DNA of 55,187 nucleotides from an uncultured Actinomycetes bacterium (GCA_903895995.1 CAITVX010000035.1:1-55187), one strand, 5' to 3'; positions 43,083-52,535 are shown, numbered from the stretch's first letter. Notes: generated by a model not told the origin, from the sequence alone. A program made the numbers and translations.

Positions 43083-45434
43083 TTAAATAATAAGTTCGTA
43101 CGATGGATTCAAAATAGTTAGCGCGCCATCTTCTTCACCGACCATGCCTTCGGCACAGATAGTTGATCCAACATCGAGCCCGACAATGTTGCGGCGGCCA
43201 ATGAATTGCAATGTAATTCCGCCGGTTTCATCCCAGACTTCTACCTCTACACGCGGTGATCCACCTGATGGTGCAGTGCGGATTGAGGAGACTTTGCCGC
43301 GTACGTGAGCGCGTTTGCGCCATGTTGCTTGGTTGATTGGGATTCGATTTTCAGAGTAGTGAGAGACCTCAACGCCACTTTCAACAACTGGTTCATCAAC
43401 TCTTCGAGTCTGTGGACGTGCAGGCTTCTCAGTCTCATGTCTGGTGAAATCTTCTGGATGAACTAATTGAGTCTCACCAGAGATGATCTTTTCAACATCG
43501 AAAGGAACGATCGTTGCAACAACTCGTGAAAGTTGTGAGATCGGGCGTGCAATCTCTTCAGCAGTTTGATCGTGAAGGAGACGGCCTACGAATGGCGAGT
43601 ATGAGCGACGAGGCAAGAGCAAGGTGAGCTCTACATCTGGTGATGCAGTTGCGCGGATTGCATAATCAACAGCGGCATTAGCTATACGCCTGTCAGGGCA
43701 GTCAATGAATTCAATCGGAACATCAGCAAGAGCTGGATTTGATGCCCATGCTTCTTTAATCGCATCGGCGCGCACATCATCAATCACAAAGTGAACTGCA
43801 GTGAGGTGCCTTGGTTTTAAACTACGTGCATAACGGATAGAACCAACTGTTGCGACATCGACTGCGTCAACAAGGACGGCAACATCGTGGCGTGAGATTG
43901 ACGTAGCCCGAGCAGTTGAATCACTAATACGAAGCGCTGCTTGCTCTAATCGATATTGGCGGTTCAAACGGATCAGCGCGAAGACAATCACTGGGGTTAT
44001 TGCAAGAATGACCCAAGCGCCTTCTGTAAATTTCACAACAGCAAAAATCACAATGATCACTGCAGAGACGATTCCAGAGAGCCAGTTGACAGCAACTTTA
44101 TAGATCCAGCCAGGGCCCTTATTTTTTAGAGCGCGTTTACCCATTCCAAATCCGACGAGTGCGAATCCAGTGAATACTCCAAGGGCGTAGAAAGCGACGA
44201 GGTGGTTCACAGAACCGCCGGTAAATAAGACTAAGAGAACTGCACCTGTAGCAAGAACGATAATTCCATTTGAGAACGCTAAACGGTGGCCGCGCTTGGT
44301 GAGTTGGCGAGGCAAGAAGCCATCGTTGGCAACAAAGTTCACAAGATATGGGAAGCCAGAGAAGGCTGTATTTGCTCCAGTAATAAGGATCAACATCGTT
44401 GTTCCCTGCACGACATAGAACATCACAGTTCCAAAGGCGCCATTGCCGAGCGTCGCCTTCGCGATCTGAGAGATCACAGTCGGGGTTCCAGTTTCATACG
44501 GTGTAGCCCACGTGCGGTGAGCAAAGTATGAGACTCCAAAGACAAGAGATCCCAAGATCGCAGACATGATCACCAGTGTTTTACGCGCATTAACGCCCTC
44601 AGGTGCGCGGAAGAGTGAGACTCCATCAGAGATAGCTTCAAGGCCAGTCAGGGATGAACCACCATTTGCGAAGGCACGTAACAAGATAAAGATTGCAGCA
44701 AAATTGAGAAGTCCCTTTGCTTGTCCGATCGCCACAGCTCCGTGAAGTGCTGTTGGATCAAACTTTGGAAGAGTTCCTTGAACCATTCGGTAGATACCCA
44801 TACCGAAGACTGTTACTAAGGAGAGGACAAAGAGATAGGTAGGGAATGCGAATGCCGCTCCGGCTTCTTTAACACCGCGCAAGTTTCCAAATGTGAGTAA
44901 GAGAATGACTGCAAGAGTCATCCATACTTTGTAAGACTGTAATCCAGTAAAGGTAGAGATGATCGCATCGATGCCCGCCGATGATTGAATCGCCACCGTC
45001 ACGATGTAATCGAGCATAAGTGCGACTGCTGCGATCTGAGAGAAGATTGGCCCTAAGTTATCGCGGGATACTACGTATGCACCGCCAGATTTTGTGTAGA
45101 TCTGAACAACTTCGCGATATGAGAATGTGACGATAACGAGAACAGCTAAGACGATTGCTGTCATCGGCATCAAGATATTAAATGCTGCAAGCCCAAATGC
45201 TGGGAGCAGTGCTAAGAGAATCTGTTCTGAACCATATGCCGAAGATGAGATGCAATCTGAGGAGAGAATTCCAAGAGCAAAGGTCTTGCTCAATCGTTGA
45301 TGAGAAAGTGAGTGGCGGTTAAGTGGTTCGCCGAGAAGAGTCTTCTTGATGCGATAGGAGAAGGAATCCTTCAGGTGCGCATGTTCGTGTAGAGCTTGTG
45401 GTGCGGGGGCGTTATCGCTCCATGATTGTGGCAC
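43083..45434 (-). CDS. KimA-like potassium transporter fused to an OB-fold domain
   Basis: 783 residues. The N-terminus (KKTLLGEPLNRHSLSHQRLSK, then LSSDCISSSAYGSEQILLALL) is characteristic of KimA/YdaO, the APC-superfamily K+/H+ symporter, and about 12 membrane spans follow to about residue 500. A cytoplasmic USP-like domain (VAVLVDAVDVATVGSIRYAR ... LTLLLPRRSYSPF) spans about 510-650. The last about 80 residues form an OB-fold (VEVEVWDETGGITLQFIGRR) that other actinobacteria encode as a separate small protein near potassium genes. In Bacillus KimA is inhibited by c-di-AMP; whether that holds here is unknown. Starts at GTG 45434 with an AGAGGA Shine-Dalgarno. Confidence 0.85.
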   Translation of the reverse strand: MPQSWSDNAPAPQALHEHAHLKDSFSYRIKKTLLGEPLNRHSLSHQRLSKTFALGILSSDCISSSAYGSEQILLALLPAFGLAAFNILMPMTAIVLAVLVIVTFSYREVVQIYTKSGGAYVVSRDNLGPIFSQIAAVALMLDYIVTVAIQSSAGIDAIISTFTGLQSYKVWMTLAVILLLTFGNLRGVKEAGAAFAFPTYLFVLSLVTVFGMGIYRMVQGTLPKFDPTALHGAVAIGQAKGLLNFAAIFILLRAFANGGSSLTGLEAISDGVSLFRAPEGVNARKTLVIMSAILGSLVFGVSYFAHRTWATPYETGTPTVISQIAKATLGNGAFGTVMFYVVQGTTMLILITGANTAFSGFPYLVNFVANDGFLPRQLTKRGHRLAFSNGIIVLATGAVLLVLFTGGSVNHLVAFYALGVFTGFALVGFGMGKRALKNKGPGWIYKVAVNWLSGIVSAVIIVIFAVVKFTEGAWVILAITPVIVFALIRLNRQYRLEQAALRISDSTARATSISRHDVAVLVDAVDVATVGSIRYARSLKPRHLTAVHFVIDDVRADAIKEAWASNPALADVPIEFIDCPDRRIANAAVDYAIRATASPDVELTLLLPRRSYSPFVGRLLHDQTAEEIARPISQLSRVVATIVPFDVEKIISGETQLVHPEDFTRHETEKPARPQTRRVDEPVVESGVEVSHYSENRIPINQATWRKRAHVRGKVSSIRTAPSGGSPRVEVEVWDETGGITLQFIGRRNIVGLDVGSTICAEGMVGEEDGALTILNPSYELII

Positions 45435-45493
45435 GGGTAATCCTCTAGTTAAGAAGTTCTCTGAGGTTGCTATTTTAACGACTAAGCGGGGCG

Positions 45494-45499
45494 TATGCT
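45494..45499 (+). promoter_or_regulatory. -10 box TATGCT, leaderless start of aldehyde dehydrogenase gene
   Basis: TATGCT-GGTCTC-ATG(45506); no Shine-Dalgarno sequence. Confidence 0.55.
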
Positions 45500-45505
45500 G
45501 GTCTC

Positions 45506-46930
45506 ATGGAGTTGAAAACAGGCTTATATATTGATGGAAAATGGGTTACAGGCGATGGGACCCTCAATGTCATAGACCCCAGCACAGGTGAGGTCATCGC
45601 TGCGGTTTCAACCGCTGGCGACGCTGAATGTGACGCCGCTATAACAGCCGCCCACAACGCATTCCCTGAATGGGCAAAGACCGCCCCTCGTTATCGCGCT
45701 GAGATCCTCCGTAAAGCATTTGAATTGATGGTCGCAGAGGCTGATCACTTAGCTACTTTGATCTCACGAGAGAATGGCAAAGTCTTCTCTGATGCACGCG
45801 GTGAGGTGATGTATGCGGCAGAGTTCTTCAGATGGTTCTCTGAAGAGGCAGTTCGCACACCGGGAGATTTCCGCAAGAGCCCAAGTGGTGACAAGCGCAT
45901 TCTCGTAACGCACCAACCAATCGGCGTCTCATTACTTATCACCCCTTGGAATTTCCCTGCAGGTATGGCTACTCGAAAGATTGGCCCAGCAATTGCCGCA
46001 GGTTGCACAATGGTTTTGAAGCCAGCTGGTGAGACACCTCTTACTGCGCTCGCTATCGTCGATATCTTAGAACGCGCTGGAGTTCCTAAGGGCGTCGTTA
46101 ACGTGATCTTGCCTTCAAAGACTGGCCCAATGATCTCCAAGATGTTGCACGATCCTCGTGTACGCAATCTCTCCTTTACGGGATCAACCGAAGTTGGCCG
46201 CGTGCTGCTTAAAGAGTGTGCTGATCTTGTTATTCGCACTTCAATGGAACTCGGTGGCAATGCGCCATTTGTCGTTCTCGATGATGCAAATATAGATGAA
46301 GCTATCAAGGGTGTCATGCTCGCGAAGATGCGTAACGGTGGCGCTGCATGTACCGCTGCAAACAGAATCTTTGTTGCTCGCGCTATTGCAGATGAGTTCA
46401 CCGAAAAGTTCACGGCAGCGATGGCTGGAATGAAGATGGCTAATGGCCTCACCGAAGGCGCTCAACTTGGCGCATCGGTCTCTATGAAGGAGCGCAATAA
46501 GATTGCAGAGCTCGTTGATGCATCAGTTGCTGCAGGAGCAAAGGTTCATACTGGCGGCAAGACCCCAGATGGCGCAGGCGCTTTCTATCCCCCAACTGTT
46601 ATGACAGTTGATAAGAGCAATCCAATCTTGCAGAGTGAAGTCTTCGGACCAGTCGCGCCAATCATCCGTTTCGATACTGATGAAGAAGCGATCAAGCTAG
46701 CCAATGACACTCCTTTTGGTTTGATTAGCTATGTCTATTCACAAGATCTCACACGTGCGATTCGCACAGCAGAAGCTCTTGAAGCAGGAATGGTTGCTAT
46801 CAATCGCGGAATGATCTCTGATCCAGCTGCGCCATTTGGTGGAGTGAAGCAATCAGGTCTTGGCCGCGAAGGTGGCTTCGATGGAATTCACGAATACTTA
46901 GAGACTAAGTTCATCGGCGTAGAGATTTAG
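45506..46930 (+). CDS. gabD: Aldehyde dehydrogenase, succinate-semialdehyde dehydrogenase type
   Basis: 474 residues. It oxidises succinate semialdehyde (or a similar aldehyde) to the acid with NAD(P)+. Motifs include PWNFPAGMATRKIGPAIAAG for cofactor binding, FTGSTEVGRVL, the catalytic Glu in MELGGNAPFVV and Cys in NGGAACTAANRIFVA. The C-terminal PFGGVKQSGLGREGG is typical of the SSADH group. A GabT transaminase is not in the window, so the semialdehyde source is unknown. Overlaps the next MFS gene as TAGTG. Confidence 0.88.
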   Translation: MELKTGLYIDGKWVTGDGTLNVIDPSTGEVIAAVSTAGDAECDAAITAAHNAFPEWAKTAPRYRAEILRKAFELMVAEADHLATLISRENGKVFSDARGEVMYAAEFFRWFSEEAVRTPGDFRKSPSGDKRILVTHQPIGVSLLITPWNFPAGMATRKIGPAIAAGCTMVLKPAGETPLTALAIVDILERAGVPKGVVNVILPSKTGPMISKMLHDPRVRNLSFTGSTEVGRVLLKECADLVIRTSMELGGNAPFVVLDDANIDEAIKGVMLAKMRNGGAACTAANRIFVARAIADEFTEKFTAAMAGMKMANGLTEGAQLGASVSMKERNKIAELVDASVAAGAKVHTGGKTPDGAGAFYPPTVMTVDKSNPILQSEVFGPVAPIIRFDTDEEAIKLANDTPFGLISYVYSQDLTRAIRTAEALEAGMVAINRGMISDPAAPFGGVKQSGLGREGGFDGIHEYLETKFIGVEI

Positions 46931-48123
46931 TGACGACTCTTGAACTGCGCGCCACTCGCGCGCGCAATTCGATCTGGGCACTCTTCTTCACCATGGGAAT
47001 TCTCTCCATGGCGTGGGTCCCCCGTATCCCCGAAATTAAAAAATCACTCGGGATCAACAACGGTCAATTCGGTCTAATTCTTCTCAGCTCTTCCATGGGT
47101 TCGATTATCGGAACACAAATCATTGGTCGATTAGTCCATCAATTCGGTTCCAAAACAATCTTGCGATATCTCACGTGCGGCCTTCCGCTTGGAATCATTT
47201 TAATTTCATTCTCCACCCACAACGTTTTGGCGATGGTCGTCTCACTCTTCATCATGTCAATGTGTCTGATGGGTCATGATCTAACAGTCAACGTGCAAGC
47301 CGTTGCGATCGAAGCCCATTTAAAGAAGCGTTACATGTCCAGCTTCCATGGAATGTGGTCTGTCGGTGCGCTCGTTACAACAATCATTGGCGGGGTAGTT
47401 GCCCATCTGATCTCTCCTGAAGTTAATCTCTTTGCTATCGGAATCGTGGGACTAGTCGCAAATATCTTCCTGCTCCGTGGAGTACTGAGCGATGAGGAAG
47501 ATGGTCATGAGGGAAATGATGAAGCCACAGGGAAGATCCCATTCATCGGTAAGAAGTACCTCATTCTTTGGTTATTTGGATTAGCTTTTATTGGCGCTCT
47601 TCTTCCTGAAGGAGCTGTTGCGGATTGGAGTGCAATTCTTCTCAAAGAGAATATGGGAATTGGTAAAGGTCTGAACTCCACTGCATTTGGTTGCTTTGCA
47701 GCCGCGATGATCGTCTCGCGCCTCACCGGTGACAAGATCTTGACTCGCTTTGGCCCAGTGCAGACTGTAAAACTCGGTGGTTATGTAGGCGGTTTTGGTT
47801 TAGCTCTTGGAATCATTATCGGAGTTCCACTTTCACATCACCACAAAATACTTGCACTCATCATTATTAATATTGGCTTTGCGATTGCCGGATTTGGAAT
47901 CGGTCCGATCATTCCAGCGCTCATGGTTGCGGCAGCGGCTCTTCCAGATATCGCCCCATCAGTTGCTCTTGCCCGAATGGGTCTCATCGGAATGGCTGGT
48001 TTCTTTATTGGACCAACCGTTACAGGTGGATTAGCTCAGGTCTTTAGCTTGCCCGTTGCAATGTTCTTCCCGATCTCAGTCTTACTGATGGCTGGTTGGC
48101 TCAGCCACTTACTGAAGGATTGA
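46930..48123 (+). CDS. MFS transporter
   Basis: 397 residues, about 12 membrane spans. Early segment ILSMAWVPRIPEIKKSLGINNGQFG resembles the YbjJ/Fuc-type MFS branch. It is coupled to the aldehyde dehydrogenase by a one-base overlap, suggesting uptake or export of a related metabolite. Substrate unknown. Confidence 0.8.
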   Translation: MTTLELRATRARNSIWALFFTMGILSMAWVPRIPEIKKSLGINNGQFGLILLSSSMGSIIGTQIIGRLVHQFGSKTILRYLTCGLPLGIILISFSTHNVLAMVVSLFIMSMCLMGHDLTVNVQAVAIEAHLKKRYMSSFHGMWSVGALVTTIIGGVVAHLISPEVNLFAIGIVGLVANIFLLRGVLSDEEDGHEGNDEATGKIPFIGKKYLILWLFGLAFIGALLPEGAVADWSAILLKENMGIGKGLNSTAFGCFAAAMIVSRLTGDKILTRFGPVQTVKLGGYVGGFGLALGIIIGVPLSHHHKILALIIINIGFAIAGFGIGPIIPALMVAAAALPDIAPSVALARMGLIGMAGFFIGPTVTGGLAQVFSLPVAMFFPISVLLMAGWLSHLLKD

Positions 48124-48127
48124 GTAT

Positions 48128-48493
48128 TTAAACCGATGGCCAGATTTCTAATTCAACTTCTGCGATAAATCGAATGATTGCTGATGCACGTTTCCAGGGT
48201 AATAAAGGTAAAACCACTCCAGATTCAAAAGTTTCAATCTCGACCCCTTGAATTGTGTGTTGAAGGTGGAGTTCTCTTCCACCAAGGGAATATGTAAAAG
48301 AAACCTCTGGTCTGATGATTTCAAGTCTAGAATCCCGAATTATTTCTTTACTCTGTGCAAGATAGCGGGGAAAGTTGTCATCTATGCGACGCATCAGACT
48401 TTCCTCACGTTGAGATTCAAGATATGGATCTTGGTAGAGAGAATAACCGAGTCTCATTGGCTCTCTAAAGCGATTGTATTTGAACAGGTTCAC
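48128..48493 (-). CDS. Hypothetical protein
   Basis: 121 residues, not recognised. It starts at GTG 48493, overlapping the upstream gene's stop (GTGA). The sequence is charged and mixed helix/strand with no signal or membrane segment, ending in a hydrophobic-beta stretch (IRFIAEVELEIWPSV). Third gene of a three-gene unit on this strand. Confidence 0.6.
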   Translation of the reverse strand: MNLFKYNRFREPMRLGYSLYQDPYLESQREESLMRRIDDNFPRYLAQSKEIIRDSRLEIIRPEVSFTYSLGGRELHLQHTIQGVEIETFESGVVLPLLPWKRASAIIRFIAEVELEIWPSV

Positions 48494-48840
48494 AATTTTA
48501 ATTCTTCAAGAATGGCTGCTTCTTCGCATGCAAAGTGGAATGCTAACTGCTCCTTCTTAAGCCGCTTTTTTCTGCTGAGCGAAGTCCAACTCTTTTTATG
48601 AAAGTTAAATCCCTCATCATGAGAAATACGGATCGCAAACCCCTTACGCTCCTTTGTGATTAAGAACGTAACATCCATAAATTGATATGAAACCTCATGG
48701 TTCTCTAAATATTTTTCAATCAAACCGTCGTACCTATTTGCCTCGCTTTCTAAACGAAGAAATGCACGAGTCATCTGTGGATCTTCATCCCCGAAGCCAA
48801 GAGGTTTGACCGGCTGGCGCGCATCATTTTTCACACTCAT
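48490..48840 (-). CDS. Hypothetical protein, basic
   Basis: 116 residues, not recognised. The N-terminus is charged; the middle has a beta-like SYQFMDVTFLITKERKGFAI, followed by a lysine/arginine-rich helix (SLSRKKRLKKEQLAFHF). It lies 8 nt downstream of the secreted protein gene and overlaps the next gene, indicating an operon. Confidence 0.6.
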   Translation of the reverse strand: MSVKNDARQPVKPLGFGDEDPQMTRAFLRLESEANRYDGLIEKYLENHEVSYQFMDVTFLITKERKGFAIRISHDEGFNFHKKSWTSLSRKKRLKKEQLAFHFACEEAAILEELKL

Positions 48841-48848
48841 AGATTAGC

Positions 48849-49331
48849 TCAGGTTCCACAGGGGATGGTTGTAATTCTTATCGATCTAGTTGGGGGTGCT
48901 TGAACTTTCTGACCAGCGATCACCGCGGTTGCAAAGGCGATTCCGTAATACTTTGTAACCTTCGAATCTTTGCAACGAGCGGATGTTTGATTGTTTTCAA
49001 CTCTTAGGCCCGTTGATGATGGCCTATTTGCATCAGTCGTAGTTGACCTCACTAGGTGGTCAAAGAGGAAGCCAACTTTAAAAATTTGTACGGTGAGTAT
49101 AACTTCTTGCTGAATAACATCACAGACGGATCGTGCATTCACCTTTATTGCTGCTATTCCCTTATTTCTAAAGTACGTACTTGGATGAACGTAATCAATT
49201 TCAATCCGACATAGAGGTTTTTCTGGAGTTTTAGTGGAAGGCAGTGGAAGCGCACCTGCAATTGGAGCCGATATGAAATTAAGCGAATACAACCCGAGGC
49301 ATAGTGCTATGTGAGTGAATATTTTTCTCAT
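48849..49331 (-). CDS. Secreted hypothetical protein with four conserved-looking cysteines
   Basis: 160 residues. A signal peptide (MRKIFTHIALCLGLYSLNFISAP) is followed by a beta-rich domain with four cysteines (PLCRIE, SVCDVI, SARCKD, TIPCGT) that could form two disulfides. No family recognised. First gene of the three-gene unit. A CGGGA-ACC-TCCCG hairpin (49334-49346) sits immediately before the start codon and may hide it. Confidence 0.6.
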   Translation of the reverse strand: MRKIFTHIALCLGLYSLNFISAPIAGALPLPSTKTPEKPLCRIEIDYVHPSTYFRNKGIAAIKVNARSVCDVIQQEVILTVQIFKVGFLFDHLVRSTTTDANRPSSTGLRVENNQTSARCKDSKVTKYYGIAFATAVIAGQKVQAPPTRSIRITTIPCGT

Positions 49332-49553
49332 GGCGGGAGGTTCCCGTGAGATTGAAATTACTACAGAAAGTTATCCACACAACCGATGAAAAGGAATACA
49401 GAGAGTGATTTAGCCGAAGCGAGTGAGAGGAGCGGAGGGTGGCCCCATCATCTCTCTCCTCCGAGAAGCAGAGCCAAATGAATCCTCTCCAGCTGCATAA
49501 ATGTAGTGGTGATTCACGGTGAAGGTAGTAATACCGAGGCTTAGGGGATTCTT
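49332..49553. other. 222-bp divergent spacer
   Basis: It holds a perfect DnaA-box consensus TTATCCACA (49371-49379) and a CGGAGG/CCTCCG stem (49433-49438 with 49458-49463) inside a purine-rich then pyrimidine-rich stretch. No gene is seen. A single DnaA box does not make an origin. Confidence 0.4.
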
Positions 49554-50408
49554 GTGAAAATTCAAGGCTTAAAGCGGATTACGACCGTTGCAGTATTTGC
49601 TCTCACGCTGGGTGTTGGGATTCCAACAATAAGCCACGCGGACAATCAGCCGGCAGATACTAGTTACAGCGGGGCCATCGAAACCTTATATAGCGGAACA
49701 TTCACTTCGGCCGTAGCAGCTTACGAGAAACTTACTACCTCGCCGGCTCAACAATTGGTTCGTACGAGTGCGAAGTACAAAGCCTGGCTGAATTTAATTA
49801 ATGCCTCAATTACTAAAGTAACTAGTTCGATTGCAAGGGTAAATGGGTTAATTCCAAGCCCGAGCTACCAAAGTTCCGACGCGTTGTTGAAAAAGTATCT
49901 TTCGGATTACGCGGCCTTTATGTCAGTGATGAAGCAAAGTTTTAACAAACCAGCTGGAACAACAAAGACAGCAACCGCACAATTACTTGCGAGTCAAAAG
50001 AAATTAGCGAGCGCTTTAACGATCTCGGGTGGCTTATGGGCCACGCAGTACGCAACAGACTCTAGTATCTCAAACCTTGCGGCTCCGGCCACTGCACCAT
50101 CAGTTACCTTTACATCTGGGAATGATACAAATACCAATTTATTTACCCTTTTCGCAACAGTTTCAGATGACTCTACCTTTAGCCAAAAGGCGCTTCAGGT
50201 CACTGGCTATGTTTGGGAATGGTACGAGGGTTCATTAACGAGTACGCCAATTCCTGGAACAATTTTAGTAAAGGATATAAGTACTTCTCCCTTGGTTGTC
50301 GGCCTCAACGGAATTGTTAGTGGTGGTACCTATTTCTTTAGAATTGCTGCTGTGAACCCAACTGGGCAAGGAGTTTGGTCCTCCTACTTGTCCACAAAGA
50401 TTCCTTAA
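49554..50408 (+). CDS. Secreted hypothetical protein with C-terminal FN3-like domain
   Basis: 284 residues from GTG 49554 with AGGGG 8 nt before it as Shine-Dalgarno. A signal peptide (to about SHADN) is followed by a helical region about 30-170 (RTSAKYKAWLNLINASITKV, then AATYD-like heptads) and a beta-sandwich C-terminus resembling fibronectin type III (GYVWEWYEGS ... GGTYFFRIAAVNPTGQG). Likely a surface protein; function unknown. Followed by a strong terminator. Confidence 0.7.
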   Translation: MKIQGLKRITTVAVFALTLGVGIPTISHADNQPADTSYSGAIETLYSGTFTSAVAAYEKLTTSPAQQLVRTSAKYKAWLNLINASITKVTSSIARVNGLIPSPSYQSSDALLKKYLSDYAAFMSVMKQSFNKPAGTTKTATAQLLASQKKLASALTISGGLWATQYATDSSISNLAAPATAPSVTFTSGNDTNTNLFTLFATVSDDSTFSQKALQVTGYVWEWYEGSLTSTPIPGTILVKDISTSPLVVGLNGIVSGGTYFFRIAAVNPTGQGVWSSYLSTKIP

Positions 50409-50418
50409 AACCTAATAA

Positions 50419-50460
50419 AACCAAAGGCCCACAATCAATTCGGTTGCGGGCCTTTGGTTT
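50419..50460. terminator. Bidirectional terminator hairpin
   Basis: A 12-bp stem AACCAAAGGCCC (50419-50430) with GGGCCTTTGGTT (50448-50459). On the plus strand it is followed by TTCAATT; on the minus strand by TTTTATTAGG. It can end both the secreted-protein gene and the minus-strand tRNA-Ser. Confidence 0.75.
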
Positions 50461-50538
50461 CAATTACTGGCGGAGGATGTCCTAGCCATTGATAAGCGAT
50501 CATGGTGATTGGTTCCAGCTGAGCCACAAATGATCGAG

Positions 50539-50623
50539 CGGAGGATGAGGGATTTGAACCCTCGAAAGGTTGCCCTTTACACGCTTTCCAAGCGTGCGCA
50601 CTCGGCCGCTATGCGAATCCTCC
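50539..50623 (-). tRNA. tRNA-Ser (anticodon GGA)
   Basis: 85 nt on the minus strand. Acceptor GGAGGAT/ATCCTCC, discriminator G, anticodon loop TT-GGA-AA flanked by an ACGC/GCGT-type stem, long variable arm, and T arm GAGGG-TTCAAAT-CCCTC. No encoded CCA. Confidence 0.95.
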
Positions 50624-50704
50624 TGTGCTGGCCTCTGTGCGACTGAGCGTCTCAAAGCGGCTTTTACGAGTCTTGCTGTGTCCTAGCCTATCGGCTCTAG
50701 AAAC

Positions 50705-50710
50705 TATGAT
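50705..50710 (+). promoter_or_regulatory. -10 box TATGAT of the SRP RNA gene
   Basis: TATGAT lies 8 nt before the predicted 5' end of the SRP RNA at about 50719. No good -35 box is evident. Confidence 0.45.
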
Positions 50711-50718
50711 TACCCTCA

Positions 50719-50806
50719 GATCCTCCGTGCGGCGTTACCGTACTGAACTCCCCCAGGGCAGGAATGCAGCAAGGGTAGGTCCGCTCTAGCGGGTGTGCGG
50801 GGGATC
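50719..50806 (+). ncRNA. ffs: Signal recognition particle RNA, small type (4.5S)
   Basis: About 88 nt. The conserved apical part is clear: CCCCCAGGGCAGGAATGCAG with CAGG-loop-GGAA-AGCA asymmetric elements for Ffh binding, and the terminal stem closes with GATCC near 50719 and GGATC at 50802-50806. It targets nascent membrane proteins with Ffh. It lies just upstream of dnaX, as in many actinobacteria. The ends are accurate to a few bases. Confidence 0.9.
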
Positions 50807-50852
50807 CCACTAATTTTAGTTAATCAGGGCTCGATAAGTAGAGGAGATGGCG

Positions 50853-52535
50853 ATGTCACTAGCGTTGTATCGCAAGTATCGACCATCAACATTTGGCGAA
50901 GTTATCGGCCAAGATCACGTCACAGAGCCTCTCTCCAATGCACTGACATCAGGATCTATTCATCACGCATATCTCTTTAGCGGTCCACGTGGTTGCGGCA
51001 AGACTTCATCTGCACGCATCATGGCGCGTTCACTCAACTGTGAAAAGGGCCCAACATCTAATCCATGCGGTGAATGCCAATCATGTCGTGACCTTGTTGC
51101 AAACGGTCCAGGTTCAATCGATGTTATGGAACTCGATGCAGCAACACATGGATTAGTAGATGATGCTCGCGATCTTCGTGATAAAGCCTTCTTTGCACCA
51201 GTGCAATCTCGTTACAAGATTTATATTATCGATGAGGCTCACCAACTCGGACCCGGCGCTGCGAATGCGCTGCTCAAAGTTGTTGAAGAGCCACCTCCCC
51301 ATGTTCTCTTTATCTTTGCTACAACCGAACCAGATAAGTTAATTGCAACTATCCGTTCGCGTACACATCACTATCCATTCCGTTTAGTGCCACCTGCAGT
51401 TCTTGCAGAACATCTCGAAGGTGTTTGCAAACAAGAAGGCATCGCAGTTGCTAAAGGGGTTATTCCATTAGTAGTTCGTGCATCTGGTGGATCAGTTCGT
51501 GATGCTCTCTCCGTATTAGGCCAGCTCTTAGCTGGAGCCGGTAAAGAGGGCGTTACCTACGAAGTTGCTACAGCGCTTCTTGGTTATACCGACGGGGCTT
51601 TGCTTGATGAGGCTATCGATGCGCTCGCTGCACGAGATGGTGCGACTCTCTTTAATACCGTGAACCGAGTTGTTGAATCTGGCCATGATCCGCGCCGCTT
51701 CACCCAAGATTTCCTTGAGCGTCTGCGTGATCTGATCATTGTTGGCGCCTCAAAAGAGAACGCCGCACATATCTTGCGCGAATACCCAGAAGATCAACTC
51801 GAACGTTTAGAGAAGCAGGCTCGTTTGCTCGGGGCTGCAACACTTATTCGTTCTGCAGATATTGCAGCTGATGGCCTTACTCAGATGCGCGGTGCCACTG
51901 CCCCACGTCTGATTCTTGAACTTATCTGTGCACGAATCTTGCTTCCAGGTAACGATGATCAAGGGCTCTTGGCTCGTATTGAAAGACTTGAGAATGGTAT
52001 TTCCTTGCGTGGTACGAATGCAGAGGTGGCGCAGGTTGCTGATAAGCCAGCTGAATCAAAACCATCGACTGAAAAAATTGCCGTACCTGCTGCAGTTAAA
52101 GAAGAGCCAGCTAAAGCCGTAGCACCAACCCCAAAACCAAATGGCCCTGTCGATATAGCAGCCCTTCGTAAGTTCTGGCCTGAAGTGATTGAGAATGTGA
52201 AGAAACAACGTCGCCTCACGTGGTCTCTACTCTCCGCAAGCGCTCAAGTATTAGCTGTTGACGATAAGGCCATCACTATTGGAATCGTAAACTCAGGGGC
52301 GCGTGATTCATTTGTTCGCTCTGAATCTGATGTGATCTTGCGTAAGGCATTTGCTGAAGTAGTTGGACTCGATCTTAAAGTTGAGTGCATCGTCGACCCA
52401 ACCGTGAATGCATCAACCACCACACCCGAGCGCATGAGTGAAGATCCAACTGATGCACTAGAACTAGGCGGCGCGGCGCTACTTGCAAAAGAACTTGGCG
52501 CACATGTGATTAAGAAGTTCACCAACGATGTATGA
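50853..52535 (+). CDS. dnaX: DNA polymerase III gamma/tau subunit
   Basis: 560 residues from ATG 50853 ([11 protein letters not shown]). I prefer it to the ATG at 50847 because AGGAG (50842-50846) is 6 nt from 50853 but abuts 50847. It is the clamp-loader motor. Walker [10 protein letters not shown], zinc cysteines ([19 protein letters not shown]), Walker [14 protein letters not shown] sensor ([11 protein letters not shown]), a Pro/Ala/Lys linker about 390-430, and a C-terminal domain ([21 protein letters not shown]) for polymerase contact. No frameshift signal for gamma was seen. It overlaps recR by 8 nt. Confidence 0.94.
   Translation: MSLALYRKYRPSTFGEVIGQDHVTEPLSNALTSGSIHHAYLFSGPRGCGKTSSARIMARSLNCEKGPTSNPCGECQSCRDLVANGPGSIDVMELDAATHGLVDDARDLRDKAFFAPVQSRYKIYIIDEAHQLGPGAANALLKVVEEPPPHVLFIFATTEPDKLIATIRSRTHHYPFRLVPPAVLAEHLEGVCKQEGIAVAKGVIPLVVRASGGSVRDALSVLGQLLAGAGKEGVTYEVATALLGYTDGALLDEAIDALAARDGATLFNTVNRVVESGHDPRRFTQDFLERLRDLIIVGASKENAAHILREYPEDQLERLEKQARLLGAATLIRSADIAADGLTQMRGATAPRLILELICARILLPGNDDQGLLARIERLENGISLRGTNAEVAQVADKPAESKPSTEKIAVPAAVKEEPAKAVAPTPKPNGPVDIAALRKFWPEVIENVKKQRRLTWSLLSASAQVLAVDDKAITIGIVNSGARDSFVRSESDVILRKAFAEVVGLDLKVECIVDPTVNASTTTPERMSEDPTDALELGGAALLAKELGAHVIKKFTNDV

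Noticed and set aside
49371-49379. Perfect DnaA box TTATCCACA as an origin or regulatory site
   Set aside because: Single copy without AT-rich unwinding region; a 9-mer can occur by chance in 55 kb. Noted only as part of the spacer.
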